Source: Symsagittifera roscoffensis
Lineage: Eukaryota; Xenacoelomorpha; Acoela; Convolutidae
Reading direction: 5' to 3'
Assembly: GCF_963678635.1 (NCBI RefSeq)
Contig: NC_087064.1
Location: 16,481,802-16,545,801 of the forward strand
DNA: 64,000 nucleotides
The translations under genes and the position numbers were made by a program. Positions 19,301-26,600 of this stretch are shown here, piece after piece; the first letter of the stretch is position 1, and each line of letters starts with the position of its first letter. The notes beneath the pieces were generated by a model. It made no database searches. It was not told the origin of the DNA and was given only the letters and a program-made list of their open reading frames with translations.

Positions 19301-21822
19301 CACATAGAGTAGTCTAACCGGCTACTCTTTTTTCTTTGCAATAAAAACTGTGGTCACAAAATAATTTTATTCAGAATATGAGTCTCTTTATGACAGTTTT
19401 GTTCAATGAAGCAAAATAAATCTTCAGTGACATCAAATCAAGTGATCTGTCAACCACTCTTGTTGGAATGCCACGTGTTTGAACCTCGTTGGTCAACATA
19501 CGAGATATGTCAAGTTGTTGGAAACCGAAATATAGCTGTCAATGGTCGTAGACATATGTCCAGACATTTTGATAGACATGAGTGGCTCGAAAATATAACG
19601 GAACAATGAAATCTAGAATCTGCAATAATTGCTGTCATAATGCGTTATTTTCAACGGCTTTCTGGCTATTTTTGATTTCGATTAGATGTGTTTTCTAAGT
19701 GTATTGTGTATTGTTTGTGTTTGTTTTTAGGAATGAAAAGGTGCAGTCGGAGTGGTTCGATGAGGCCACCATTTACTTCTCAGACATCGTCGGATTCACT
19801 GCCCTCTCCTCCAGCAGCTCACCCGAACAGGTACTTCACAATTTAACTCCTTGGCTAACTCTCACCTTAAACGTCTTTCATTAATCTGTTAACCTCTTTA
19901 CGTATCCATTGAGCTTGCATTGTCATTACTTTATGTGTCAGCTATTGATGTCAGTTTGAATGTCAAGATATCAAGGCTTATCGCATCTGATCATAGCTGA
20001 GTTAGTATTGAGCGAGATTTTTAAGATGTGATCTCTCATCTTGGGATCTTTTTATGCTATAGGTTTGTCAATAACTGCTGTATGACCAGTTATTTGTGAA
20101 CAACTGCGATATGTGACAAAAAACACCTTACCAAATTCAGTAATTTTCCTTTTCTCTATTTGGATAATTGTTTCAGGTGGTTGATCTGCTGAACCATCTC
20201 TACACTCTGTTCGACTCAATCATAGATGAGTTCGACGTCTACAAAGTGGAGACTATAGGTGACGCCTATATGGTAGTGTCCGGCATTCCCATCCGAAACG
20301 GATCCACCCACTCGTACAACATAGCCGCCATGTCTCTCAAACTCCTAGAAGCAGTCAAGAACGACTTCGTCATTCCCCACAGACCCGAGGAGAGACTGAA
20401 ACTGAGGATAGGACTGCACACGGGACCCGCATGTGCAGGAGTTGTTGGCGTGAAGATGCCGAGATACTGTCTGTTTGGAGATACAGTCAACACCGCTTCC
20501 AGAATGGAGTCCAACGGCGAGCCCCTCAAGATCCACATCAGTGCACAAACTAAAGAAAGTCTGTCGACATTCAACGAGTTCCTCATGGAGTACAGAGGGG
20601 AAATCGAGATGAAAGGCAAAGGCGTACAGAAAACATACTGGCTTAAGGGCCGAAAATCCCAAATCGTGGCCAAACATCCAAAGTTGGTTGGACTGATGGG
20701 AGGCAACGAGTTTGGCCCCGGAAGTCGACGAAGTGTTTGTCTACCTACCTCACAAACAAATGCCACTGTTGACAGCAACTTAGACGTATCCAAAGATGAT
20801 TTGGATAAGAAACACAAATCGTCGACCAGTTCAACTCCGTTTCACTTCGACCATAGTCCATTAGACGATTCTGTTTTTGACGCGCAAAGTCCCCAAAAAG
20901 ATTCAGCCAAATCGACGAATTCAGTAGCACGCAAATCTTCAGGTTTGTGAAGGCAATATAAATACAAGCACAGGCAATAATCAGTCAATTCGATAACTTG
21001 GTGAAATTCAGTGAGTATTGCAGTTGAGCGCAATTAATTTTAGAGAGTGGAAATACTATTGGAAATATAGATAAAGTTTTTTTAAGAGTAGATCAACGTC
21101 GTTAAGACTCTTATATAGATCGAGATGATTTTTTCCAGGAATTACTTTTTCGCGGTTTGACTTTTGTTTTCTTTTTAAGTTCCGTTCATTTCATTTGTTA
21201 AGGAAAGGCAAACTCTGCTATTAAACAGCATAAGTGAAAAACTTGATCGACTTCTAGTTTTGGGTGTGTTTAATTTTCAGATTTCCCAGCGAAATAAAAA
21301 ATTTGTTTTCTCAAAAGTTTTCTCAAGTTGGATTAATTTTATTTTTATAATTCGAAAGATTTTTTCAAAAAACAAGTCAATATTTTTTTTTGTTTTCTTG
21401 CGTTCAGTGACTCTTTTCCAACGGTCTGTTGGTTATGTTTATTAGTATATATTATCATAATGTTAGATTTTTGACTCGAGCTATTTGATAGGTCAAATGG
21501 TATAGCAACAGTTTTGGATTTACCGTGAATCTTTTTCTTTCTTGCAGGTGATGCTCAGGTCACCAAAGCTCACAGCAATGGCGTGAAGAGTTTATTCAAC
21601 TATAACAAAACGAAGCTGCGACGTCAATTGAGCTCTGAAGCACCTATTAGTAAGGAGGACGAGGAGCTAACTGCCACGCCCAACGGGTGTTCGCCCAAAA
21701 TAGATGGGTCAAATAAGGTCATGATGAATGGGTCCATAGCTAATATGGCACAATTAAGCCCAGGTTCCAATCGAAGCTCACAGCACAACGTATCCACTGA
21801 AATGAGCAGCAGCCACTGCTAA
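4190..21822 (+). CDS. Receptor-type guanylyl cyclase, 3' part (five exons)
   Basis: This gene converts GTP to cGMP at a membrane. Exons seen are 4190-4383, 14120-14286, 19731-19830, 20177-20942 and 21548-21822. All junctions are GT-AG and the phases are consistent across all five (1,502 nt, about 499 codons). Domain order is end of the pseudokinase (ENPHERPDM), dimerisation coiled coil, class III cyclase domain ([44 protein letters not shown]) and a Ser/Thr-rich tail. The Glu of KVETIGD and the Cys of RYCLFGD are the residues that select guanine over adenine in this family, and both metal-binding Asp are present, so activity is expected. The ligand-binding ectodomain, membrane span and most of the kinase-homology domain lie outside or were not found. 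The first intron here is 9.7 kb, of which 8.3 kb is a sense-oriented Gypsy element. Confidence 0.9.
5132..5447 (+). repeat. Left terminal repeat (5' LTR) of the Gypsy element
   Basis: This 316-bp repeat begins TTTTAATCTCGTGGCAG and ends CGCTATCTAAGT. It carries AATAAA at 5367-5372 and TATAAAAT at 5396-5403, plausible polyadenylation and promoter signals, though in an unusual order for one LTR. It seems identical to 13140-13455, with a constant offset of 8,008. Confidence 0.8.
5448..6507 (+). other. Untranslated leader of the Gypsy element
   Basis: About 1.06 kb separates the left terminal repeat from the gag ATG. It is AT-rich to about 5700 and then A/C-rich with few T-runs, like the coding part of the element. 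No open frame of note and no clear tRNA primer site was found. ATGACGTCAT at 5461-5470 is a perfect CRE/ATF-type palindrome. Confidence 0.6.
5462..5469. promoter_or_regulatory. CRE-like palindrome TGACGTCA
   Basis: A perfect eight-base CRE consensus lies 15 bp inside the left terminal repeat. CREB/ATF proteins bind this motif in animals. Whether it drives the element is inference; it could be chance. Confidence 0.3.
6508..7806 (+). CDS. Gag polyprotein of the Gypsy element (432 aa)
   Basis: Gag builds the virus-like particle and packages element RNA. The ATG at 6508 is followed by a capsid-like helical region (motifs [19 protein letters not shown] near residue 50 and LRDHF), an Ala-rich stretch around residues 135-150, a Lys/Glu/Gln coiled coil near 230-255, and a Gln/Asn/Tyr-rich low-complexity segment (about 265-380) with an RGG-like basic patch. 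One CX2CX4HX4C zinc knuckle has C398, C401, H406 and C411, as in retroviral nucleocapsids. Codons are A/C-rich, unlike the host exons. The last codons form the slippery site and TAA follows at once, so most ribosomes should stop here. The frame is undamaged. Confidence 0.88.
   Translation: MAHAQVSVEPYGGTEKEDFSEFEQLFQGYIGVAAIPNAQQANFLQLHLRDNALRFYQTLGPATRANVPASLIALRDHFCNPQLQEIHVLNLEQLRFNPKTDTPENFLVNLTKKAQRAYPTPDLPAVAPIDPAIIGAPAAAEAARFHRETAQRQERIDAVHDNRNEQIKRLFIKGMPGWLRSKLMEQPPATTVQELCNLTKKQITIREICRKDDYPEDGFNEINDKVSEKLISAITKLSTNQEKMEKQLNEMRSQITEQSNKQSNPLPEQNRNNNSQSDQYSGYQPNQNNGYGQQRGNRGGRRRNNWQNKFDFNNTQPNFHNMPPVAQQPYSQLYPQNQQYPNMYQNQQPMVQMHPSAQFQQSQKYPTQQFVANQMPQAETQNPNGPFGPMVRSSAKFCDVCGKFNHTASQCWWRQKPQGRGQNFPFPNEPKN
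7797..7803 (+). promoter_or_regulatory. Programmed -1 frameshift heptamer A_AAA_AAC
   Basis: In the gag frame the codons read cca-aaa-aac-taa, so A|AAA|AAC is in the exact phase needed for simultaneous slippage and is directly followed by the gag stop. Slipping back one base gives aaa-aaa-cta, which continues the pol frame without interruption. The heptamer class is well known from retroviruses and coronaviruses. No strong downstream stem or pseudoknot was obvious by eye. Confidence 0.8.
7797..13145 (+). CDS. Pol polyprotein of the Gypsy element: PR-RT-RH-IN plus macrodomain
   Basis: Expressed as Gag-Pol by -1 frameshift at 7797; the nominal ATG at 7737 lies inside gag and is probably unused. 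With numbering from 7737: aspartic protease LVDTGA (D82-G84); reverse transcriptase with LDCSQAYH (D543) and FMDD (607-610); RNase H with [10 protein letters not shown] (D759) and TDNRS; integrase zinc finger H1081, H1088, C1118, C1121; catalytic core D1153, D1211, E1247 (DX57DX35E). A Pro/Ala tract (about 1490-1543) and a Lys/Arg-rich region (about 1565-1690) follow, then a macrodomain-like segment to the end (1704-1802). The 1.8-kb-plus extension after the integrase core is longer than a plain Gypsy pol. The frame is intact throughout, and the stop lies in the first bases of the right terminal repeat. Confidence 0.9.
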   Translation, partial: KKLIKPLSQPPKSSKSPKSSPNELFQPDEILSLYAIIPAEGTVLTYTKIRFSSGLQRRALVDTGACANVISKQTFEDLKEEKSLFRPLEVNEPKLKRVRMAGGQQVSIETEVTLEFRLADMTFIESFLVLHAANSIILGNPFYKKHHIHVCPKYNLLHFKDMTLQINEIKPPNEPRRVNRVKKFPLLLTKRQTIDPHQTILVECQLENTCQDMEKTTGIVIPAQEFEENCEIAFTSSISEVLKNNLLYITAFNITDHHITLPFKTEIGEFSILTLKEAENLFPIEPEMIAFAKMNHPDDIEMGINELIQQSCDSQQPQMKHEPEYEKFWFPTPETCQNPELLPQIQRDIYDQILHFQGLEKLEPKTKCQDRLTFIKNFKWENSVLTEDQRSKVEDLLVDFSDIFAKHRFDVGYNSDLKIKLKPEHTRPLYTQGPPTPIHLRHELTVELALMHYYGLITTLSHSKYSSPLFAHRKPSGKLRMLIDLRRINHSLKNDYINSNFPISNMTDASNHFTEKSLFTKLDCSQAYHCVQMADDLSVQLLAFNFGSRTYAYKCLAQGLSKSVTGFSSFIRHYLDPCLAADLCTQFMDDIGSAVYNFDEMIPTLSKIFECVRKSGLKLSPNKCEIGTQRLKFLGNVITPAGVSPEQEKISTFLKKIKMPQTVKQVKRLIGFVQFFRNYMPSLGEKLIPFYRLLRKDVAFQTDEEHHKRLEVLKHDLIQATDITLRLPKPGLQYVILCDASYHGTGFVLMVEDYVKTDNKGEMKTYAPVSFGSRLFNTAQLKFSIYYKEFLALYFALDHFSHFIWGSSKPVIILTDNRSLTQFFQAKTIPPSVWNFLDRVMAFNIIIAHIPGKANYAADFLSRMQTDPSASLSLKLTDKIPVREIQIDTTAKVTDASLNLIQPMEEIFPEKKKLDDNLRTQLIELGLYENVMRELNTQDDSDTIQPQNFVRLSGPLIAAVGYPDPADIFHDLNLSHEVLNLKNEQEKDPDIEDVKNWIRNEQVPNLTYENSRKKKYAKQFNRLILENDVLYRNFFDDTGKVKYKQYCLPKHRWKEVVYRLHNSPTGGHLGMTRTSEEFRKRFYLPGFTEFLKNTIKNCLTCLQLKQATAKHQIPPLQPISSLQCLPGDMMQIDIVGPMKSPVYKFVLTGIDVFSKYLFAAPLTNASADTVARELTKMFFVHSYIPKKILADLGKTFTSELMHELTTLLEIQLNHATLKHPQTIGLVERSHGPLKRILKLNTNEQWSDWHKYVPLATFIHNTSYSSSIGCCPSSIFHGREPTKPLDLRFSTKAIETVTAESDFVTAMQDAMLEKFKETKKNLISAYHKYRGYYDQKALAQPLKQHSFCLLLNPLLTTQSDFGSKSMQVWIPLYRVEKVLTNSNYIIRKMGTNFTQCVHRIRLRPVIPQHQPEDLETIDPSKFETDPSLGKYRSEPGLFDDSLPKLLDDIQPATGGQSNFPDAPARIRLSVPLGGPAAAPIAPAAVPIPAAAPIVAPLPLVPLPIAAPPPPALPPDPDPEPLAPPEFEYNDGLINDEPMNEAVVTMPTTVNLENDGQNMAQETSRTKRKAAVEARDKIFCQTRFNNDVRYHPIPPRELQLRTFSLRTVDGHEVAPITFSPRSTQNENRSKIKKKVEEANGSFPPRETKRNIIKDSVQRAKQLTKTKRKDGPGSSKDSVNSIYDEPNIFVGPGNVLQFPGSIAHCVSSDFHMNKGVARQISSAYPCIKPTLKSIETPIVGSSVSVSLPWENKSIFNLVTKPQFFDKPTYYDLSRGLNCMNQKVPF
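12846..13142 (+). other. Macrodomain-like (TARG1/OARD1-type) C-terminal segment of Pol
   Basis: Residues 1704-1802 of the pol frame. [20 protein letters not shown] (1710-1729) followed by NKGVA (1730-1734) matches the N-terminal ADP-ribose-binding pattern of macrodomains (G-N/D-hydrophobic, S-hydrophobic-AHCVS-x-D-x-x-M-x-x-G-hydrophobic-A). [16 protein letters not shown] (1774-1789) matches the TARG1 segment that contains its catalytic lysine, aligning with K1777. TARG1-type enzymes remove ADP-ribose from acidic side chains. The frame ends about where the last third of such a domain, including the second catalytic residue (Asp), would start, so the domain is truncated or its remainder has been replaced. 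It may bind ADP-ribose without hydrolysing it. The family call is by motif recognition only. Confidence 0.75.
13140..13455 (+). repeat. Right terminal repeat (3' LTR) of the Gypsy element
   Basis: It appears identical to 5132-5447 (316 bp), with AATAAA at 13375-13380 and TATAAAAT at 13404-13411. The pol stop codon TAA (13143-13145) lies within its first six bases. The bases before it, AAAAGGTCCCC, are only a poor polypurine tract. Confidence 0.8.
13456..14119. other. Remainder of intron between cyclase exons
   Basis: AT-rich intron DNA. TTTTGACCAATTTATTTTGA shows a short local duplication near 13780-13805. The segment around 13870-13990 is less AT-rich but has no supported exon. The acceptor GTGTTTAG precedes the exon at 14120. 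Confidence 0.5.
14120..14286 (+). CDS. Guanylyl cyclase exon: dimerisation coiled coil
   Basis: The acceptor ATGTGTTTAG precedes it and GTAATA follows. The peptide starts [18 protein letters not shown] and continues with a Glu/Lys-rich heptad stretch ending [14 protein letters not shown]. This is the signalling helix/dimerisation region that precedes the catalytic domain in every receptor guanylyl cyclase. It starts in phase 0, matching the end of the upstream exon, so no exon need be missing between them, and it ends two bases into a codon completed by the exon at 19731. Confidence 0.9.
14663..15005 (-). repeat. tRNA-derived SINE-like repeat R3
   Basis: On the minus strand a B-box-like GGTTCAAATCCCTGAGGAGG lies at the 14663 end. 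The body contains GATTTGGGAGAGCT and a GGTCGA motif (plus-strand view), and the far end is ATCCACCCCTG. Related copies lie at 22430-22700, 40200-40460 and 50345-50640; the last also has GTCGAATCCCTGAGAGGG, so the tRNA-like head is a family property. Confidence 0.6.
15006..16119. other. Intron DNA; tRNA-like fragment near 15800
   Basis: Mostly AT-rich intron. TAATGGGAGAGCGTTCGCTT (about 15802-15821) resembles the D arm and anticodon stem of a tRNA but no B box follows, so only a fragment is likely. A direct repeat of CTTTAGAAGTCTG occurs at about 15422 and 15454. Nothing coding was found. Confidence 0.4.
16120..16430 (+). repeat. Dispersed repeat family R1 copy
   Basis: It contains TTTGACTTTTGATTTG, the hairpin GGTCACGAAAAACGTGATC, TTGATCCAGTTTTCTGAA and AATTCGAAAGTTGAA in family order. 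It is followed at once by another R1 copy starting TAATGAACGTAATGAG at about 16431. Confidence 0.65.
16588..18741. repeat. Exact tandem duplication, period 1,078 bp
   Basis: 16588-17665 and 17666-18741 appear identical throughout; even poly-T runs and small repeats match. The unit includes part of an R1 copy, a pyrimidine-rich stretch, TTAATTATTTTCC microrepeats, an R4-like piece (ATCAGGTACCGTAAATGAAC) and the start of another R1 copy. The first junction is AAAT-GCAGTCAAT and the second copy ends AAAT-CTGAATTG. It lies in the cyclase intron. It is either a very recent unequal crossover or an assembly duplication. Confidence 0.85.
18742..19730. other. Intron DNA with R4-like repeat fragment
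   Basis: AGCTAGTTTTGAAAGCTTCA near 19017-19036 resembles part of the R4 repeat at 26.5 and 40.9 kb. Otherwise this is ordinary AT-rich intron with no supported exon. It ends with the pyrimidine-rich acceptor GTTTTTAG before 19731. Confidence 0.4.
19731..19830 (+). CDS. Guanylyl cyclase exon: start of catalytic domain
   Basis: A 100-bp exon with acceptor TTTTTAG and donor GTACTT. It reads [19 protein letters not shown] and then [11 protein letters not shown]. The Asp of FSDIVGF is the first metal-binding residue of class III cyclases. It joins in frame to the next exon ([13 protein letters not shown]). Confidence 0.92.
20177..20942 (+). CDS. Guanylyl cyclase exon: rest of catalytic domain and tail
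   Basis: The largest exon (766 nt). It begins [20 protein letters not shown] and goes on to [18 protein letters not shown] (second metal Asp and the guanine-selecting Glu), [20 protein letters not shown] (guanine-selecting Cys) and [20 protein letters not shown], with [12 protein letters not shown] closing the cyclase fold. About 100 residues of Ser/Thr/Asp-rich tail follow, with several Ser-Pro sites ([15 protein letters not shown]), possible phosphorylation targets. The donor is GTTTGT and the last base starts a codon finished by GT of the next exon. Minus-strand open frames here are shadows. Confidence 0.93.
21120..21450 (+). repeat. Dispersed repeat family R1 copy in last intron
   Basis: It contains GCGGTTTGACTTTTG, GGCAAACTCTGCTATTAAAC, a decayed hairpin region and TTCAGTGACTCTTTTCCAAC, colinear with the other R1 copies. 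It fills about half of the 605-bp final intron of the cyclase gene. Confidence 0.6.
21548..21822 (+). CDS. Guanylyl cyclase last exon: C-terminal tail
   Basis: The acceptor TTTCTTGCAG precedes it, and the split Gly codon is completed by GT. It encodes a low-complexity tail ([20 protein letters not shown]; then Ser, Asn and Gly-rich), ending ...SSSHC and TAA at 21820-21822. The codon choice and composition match the other exons. No further domain was recognised. Confidence 0.85.
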
Positions 21823-21857
21823 TTTATTTTCTCTATCTTTTTTCTAGTCAACTCTCG

Positions 21858-21863
21858 AATAAA
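21858..21863 (+). terminator. Polyadenylation signal AATAAA of the cyclase gene
   Basis: AATAAA lies 36 bp after the stop codon, at a normal distance for a short 3' UTR. Further downstream sites cannot be excluded. Confidence 0.55.
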
Positions 21864-22429
21864 CTCTTTCTTAGTTCTTAATTCTTTACATTTGAATTAA
21901 AGTGAAAAAACTCGTCTGCTAGTTTTAAATCATTGTTGATAAAAGATCGACATTGTTTGTGATTTCGAATTGATTCGATTTAGAGTTATTGCTCAGATTG
22001 CCAAAAAATTGAACAAAAAATTGCTTGTAGCAGTCGAGTAGTATCAGTCTATTTTGCAACTATATCAATCTATCTGCGCTAGTTTAGTTTAAAGATAATA
22101 TGTTCTCTATATAGCCAACGGACATGCTCATTCGATGTTTTATTTGGTGCTAATTTGTATAATGAAAAGAGAAATGTCCCCTTTCGAAGAAATAATTATT
22201 GATGTAAATTGCATTAAGTAATTCTTGACTTCAATATTTATTTCAATAGTTCAGTTCGTAATTTGCATTTCGGAAGATAGAGAAGAGATGCTCTATCTAA
22301 CTTAGCTTGTTTTTGTTTTAATATTTTAATTTTAAATGTAATGAGGGTTAATTCAAGTCATTATTTTTTATAGCCTTTCATTACCTAAAGCCCGAAAGAT
22401 TCGTCACCTATGATATATATTTTTTTGAA

Positions 22430-22700
22430 TGGGGGCGGATCTAGGACTAGGATTTTCTCGAGGGGGGCGGATTTTCGAAAATTTTGACCTTTTTTTAGGT
22501 CGACCAAATTGATTTTTCGAGCTCTCCCCAATTACTATTAAGACCCTATATTGATCAAATTTTCTCTTGAGTACAACTGATTAAGTAAAAAAGCAAAAAG
22601 CGCTACAAATTTTTGACTTTGCAATTCCCTTAGGATAATAACTGAAAAAAAAAATTAAGTTTTGGCAGTTGCATTTTGGGCAAAAAGAAGTCAAGCGTTT
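22430..22700 (+). repeat. SINE-like repeat R3 copy
   Basis: GGGGGCGGATCTAGGA start, AGGTCGACCAAATTGATTTT, CGAGCTCTCCCCAATTA and ATTAAGACCCTAT match the copy at 50345-50640 in the same orientation. The tRNA-like head seen in two other copies is not clear here. Confidence 0.55.
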
Positions 22701-22994
22701 TGACATCTTGTTGTTAAAAAAAACAAAAGCCATTGAGCAAGCAAATGATAGTTTCAGCAAATTAACTGGTGATTAGATAAACCTCACAAGTATGCGTCAA
22801 AAAAGTAAGATGGGAACGTAGCTGGAAACAATTTATCGAAGGGATTGATGTTATCTTCGGATGTAACAAGACTCAAGACTTCTTTACATCGGATAGTACA
22901 TATCTAACTATTCGTGGCACTCTTTTCCGTCGTGAAACTCATCAAAAGGTAGATAAATTTGCCAATTTAAAATCAAGTGTGATTAATTCATCCC

Positions 22995-23220
22995 GGGTCG
23001 GGGTCCTAGACTCATGTCCATACGCGACTTTGTGGGTCGCGCCGCATTCCGATTTAGACTCAAATTGCATAGTCAAGCCGAGAGCTGGAGTCTCTTAAGT
23101 CTGGACATGGGTCGCGCCGTGGGTTACGAAAGTCTGAACATACCAAAAATGGCCGAAAAAGTCTGGACATGGGTCGCGTATGTCTGGAAAAATGAAATTT
23201 TGGTCGCGCAAAGCTTTGCT
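22995..23220. repeat. GC-richer patch with repeated GGACATGGGTCGCG
   Basis: GTCTGGACATGGGTCGCG occurs at about 23098 and 23161, and a partly inverted form (CATGTCCATACGCGAC) at about 23013. GTGGGTCGCGCC adds a further partial copy. This gives a chance 89-codon open frame that looks repetitive and not protein-like. Confidence 0.5.
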
Positions 23221-23261
23221 GTGATATACGAGCAGTCTGGTTTGATATCGATTTCAAATCA

Positions 23262-23625
23262 AAACACAATTAAAACACGGTGAAAGTAATTCAACTGAGT
23301 CGATAAAAACCATTCACAAACTGTCGTTTTTACAAGCCGACGGAACACTGAATCCGCACCCATTAGGCTAAATCAAAAAAGTTTTGTTGATTTTAGAGTT
23401 ATCATAGTACATGATTGCTATCAAGCCGTTAGATACCTTGAGCTCTAACGGCTTTATAGTAAGGTTGATAACTTCGAATCCTATGATAACATTAGATCAA
23501 CAAAAATTGTTTTGATTGCGCTTAATGGGTGCTGATTTCATGCTTCGTCTGTTTATCAAAAAAGACAGTTTGTGAATGGTTCTTATCGCCTCCTTTGATT
23601 TAATTTCTCCGTGTTTTATATCTGT
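23262..23625. mobile_element. Fold-back (MITE-like) element, arms about 175 bp
   Basis: The sequence folds on itself around about 23440 (AGCCGTTAG / CTAACGGCT). Matching arm segments include ACCATTCACAAACTGTC with GACAGTTTGTGAATGGT, ACCCATTAG with TTAATGGGT, TTGTTGAT with ATCAACAA, GTTATCATAG with CTATGATAAC, and AAAACACGG with CCGTGTTTT. It has no coding capacity. It is a long imperfect palindrome typical of a non-autonomous fold-back transposon. The target duplication was not identified. Confidence 0.75.
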
Positions 23626-23629
23626 TGCA

Positions 23630-26160
23630 GATAAAATCACTCTGTTTGTAATTGATAAGATAAAAATTGGTTCGTTTTGATACCCTATTAGGTTTTAAGC
23701 TAGAGTGCTCGTATCTCAGAGCAATCACTGAATGTTCCGACTGCCGATTAATCCATACCGATTAGTTTTTTTGGGGAAAAACTATAAATTTTGGAAAACA
23801 TCAAGGATCAAGTGTGAAAATTTGAGTCACACGAAATAAAAATGACGAACTAGCTAGCCTCATTTCAAGTTTGGAACCATTTTGTTGTGCAAAATCCATC
23901 GTAAGAAACTGTTTGCGTAACTAATGTGATTTTGATCTAATTTATTTTCGCTCTTATTCATAAAGATTTTTTAAAGATTTGGTTTTTAAGATGACACACC
24001 TATTAGCGCTAGTTGTTTTTAACGTATTTGTTTTTGAAACTCAAATTTTGGCCCGCTTTCTGAGTTTTCTATGATTACATGCAAATTTCAATTCTTATTC
24101 TGTAAGGATATTGTTCAATTTTCTGTATGTTAATCTTTCAAGCAAACTTTACTAAGTATTTTACCATGGGTTGTTGCTTTTTGGTTAGCATTAAGTAGGC
24201 ATTCTGTAGGCATTCTGTCACCATAGCCACTAGCAGCGGTATTGGAAAAATACCTCGAATTTTTTCCGGGTGGCAATTTGAATCACATTTCATCTGGGCT
24301 CCTTGTTTTAGGTAACCTGCTCAAAATTCAAAATGGACAACATAGCTATTCTTTGTTAACATTTGCTCATATCTGGCAATTCGAGTGTTTTGGCTCTGTG
24401 ATGATACATTTGATGGCGAATTTCAAGCAATGCTATGTAAATGGTGAAAAGGATACGTTTATGCTCGAATAAAGCCATGTTGACAATTTAATGACGCTCA
24501 GTTTCAACCTACCAAAATGACTACAAAATTTTTTAAAAAGTTCAAAAAAGTGTTGCTGAACGAACTTTTTCAAACTAAGGTTATGTGATTTTTTATTTTT
24601 TTTTGTGCAGGAAAGCTTGAAACTTATTCGCTCAGCAGTTTTATGATTTTGGCAGTTTGACATTTGATTTTTTTCTTGGATAACTTAAATTCACATAACA
24701 GAAATGCAAATGAGCAAAAAATGGCGCTGGCTTTTACTTGTAACATTGGGTTTTGATTTGAGAATTCCCGATGCGAGTAAAGACAACAGTTTGATGCGAA
24801 AATTTAGTTTGTTCGAAAATTAGTGTCCGCGAGCTGTTTTGGTTTCTTCTGTTTTTACCCCGTTGTTTGAACCCTAGCACTTTTTACTAATAGTGAACCC
24901 TAGTGCTTTTTCCAGAACCTTTTTATATGAAGTATTTTCACATCCATATTATTTTTTCCGATTGTCAGAAATATGAACTACTTTGTAAAGCAGACGCTAT
25001 CTTTGATTTCGGTTTGAAAAGGCCACTTTTTGGCTTTGTTTCAAGTAAATCAATTATTAACGAGCTAATGTAAATCATTCTCAGTTTTTCAATTTTGAGA
25101 TAAGAGATCAGACAAGAAATTGAAAAGCAGCAGTTTGAAATGATTGGCTTGAAAATTCGGAAGCTTCTTGTTTCAAAATTCGGAAGCTTCTGTTTCTAAT
25201 CACATTGACTGAGGTTTAACTTGAGCACTTAATTTGAAGAGTTAATTTAACTTGAAGACGTACTGTACTACAGAGTAAGAGAGTTAGATATTAAGGATAA
25301 AATCATGTGGCAAAAAAATGTTTGTCTTAAGTTATTTGGGGTAATCCATCTTGGGTTAAATAGTGTAGGGTGTTGCTTTGCTAAATATTTAAATCCGCCA
25401 TGATTGTTGTAGAGCTCAATTATATCAACTTCAGGTGTTGTTGTTGCAAGCTTACTACTTGCTGGTTTTCGACAAACGTCTGTTGGGGTTAGACCTCTCC
25501 GAATTAAAGGACAGTTACAACGGGTTGGTGGATTGGAAATCAGGGACTGTTTAGGGGGACATTGGTCAAGTCTTTCTTTATTAATTGAAGTGTTTTAAAT
25601 GGGGCTACAAGCAGATGAGTTAAATGGGACTATTACTTAGTGATATTAGAAAGGATCGAAGTTAGCTTCTCTTTCATTTATTTATCAATGTTGTAATTTC
25701 TTCTATAAAATGCTTTTGTTGTTTTCATTAAGCAGCAATGACTTAAATGCTTAATTATTGAACCTGAACCCCAATTTTCAATCATATTATATTCGAATCC
25801 GCTACAGGTAGTTTTAAGTTTTTCAAATAACCTGTAGACAGGAGTCGCAAGCCAGGACCTTGGATTTAGATGTTTTTATACTCGGGCAATGTAAGTCCTG
25901 AAATCTCAATCATTGTTGTGTAATTAAAAATTTTCAATGTTGGATGACTCGCGTAAGTTTTGTTCTGAGGTTTGATTTTCAAAGCGAGCATCTCAAATTA
26001 CGCTTTAGGTTACAACTGTGGAAATGGAAATGGTGTGATAATTCGCTCTAAAATAAGGGTTTTATTAACATCATTCCCATCAGTTCGACATATAATCGGC
26101 TAATTTGGTTCAATTTTTTCAAGTCTAGCTTGGGAATAAATCAATTAATTTCTCAAAGAT
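23630..26160. other. AT-rich intergenic DNA without supported gene
   Basis: No convincing exon. The start of the R5 repeat (GTGCTCGTATCTCAGAGC, then CTGAATGTTCCGACTGCC) occurs at 23706-23750. Short open frames around 24242-24470 and 24433-24663 show no recognisable domain. Confidence 0.4.
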
Positions 26161-26600
26161 TATTTTCGACCATTGAAAATGAGGAGGAATTTTGTATTCG
26201 GGTTTTAGTTTTTTTTTTCTTCATTTTTTACTTTTTTTTCCACGCAAAATCGGGTACCGCAAATAATTATTGGACAGGCTTGAGTGATATATCACACTAA
26301 AGCCGTTCTAGTCGTGATTCGAACGACCTTAAGAAATTCCTCAGTGTCGAGAAAAACCGGTGTGGAATTTTTGATTTTTCGTCTGTTTTCGATTGAGTAA
26401 AGCGATCGAGTAACGTTTATTATTTATGAAAATTAGAAATATAGGCAAAAAAACTTGATTTTATTTAAAGTAAAAAAAAAACTAGTTTTGGAAGCTTCAT
26501 TTAGGTATTCTCTGGCACAAAAAATATTAAATTTTTAAGCGCAAAACACAGAAACAGTTTCTTTTTTTTTAAATTTTTTATTTTTTGAAGACCAATGGAT
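26160..26600 (+). repeat. Dispersed repeat family R4 copy
   Basis: GAATTTTGTATTCGGG, CAAAATCGGGTACCGCAAAT, GTGATATATCACACTAAAGC, GTGTCGAGAAAAACC and AAGCGATCGAGTAACGTTTA are matched in the same order at 40655-41110, with partial copies at about 17385-17500 and its 18.5 kb duplicate. No coding capacity was recognised. Confidence 0.6.

Noticed and set aside
20266-20817. Minus-strand open frame of 183 codons
   Set aside because: Antisense of the cyclase catalytic exon; the plus strand encodes clear family motifs and splice sites.
23014-23283. 89-codon plus-strand frame
   Set aside because: It is made of the repeated GGACATGGGTCGCG patch and runs into the fold-back arm; not a protein-like sequence.
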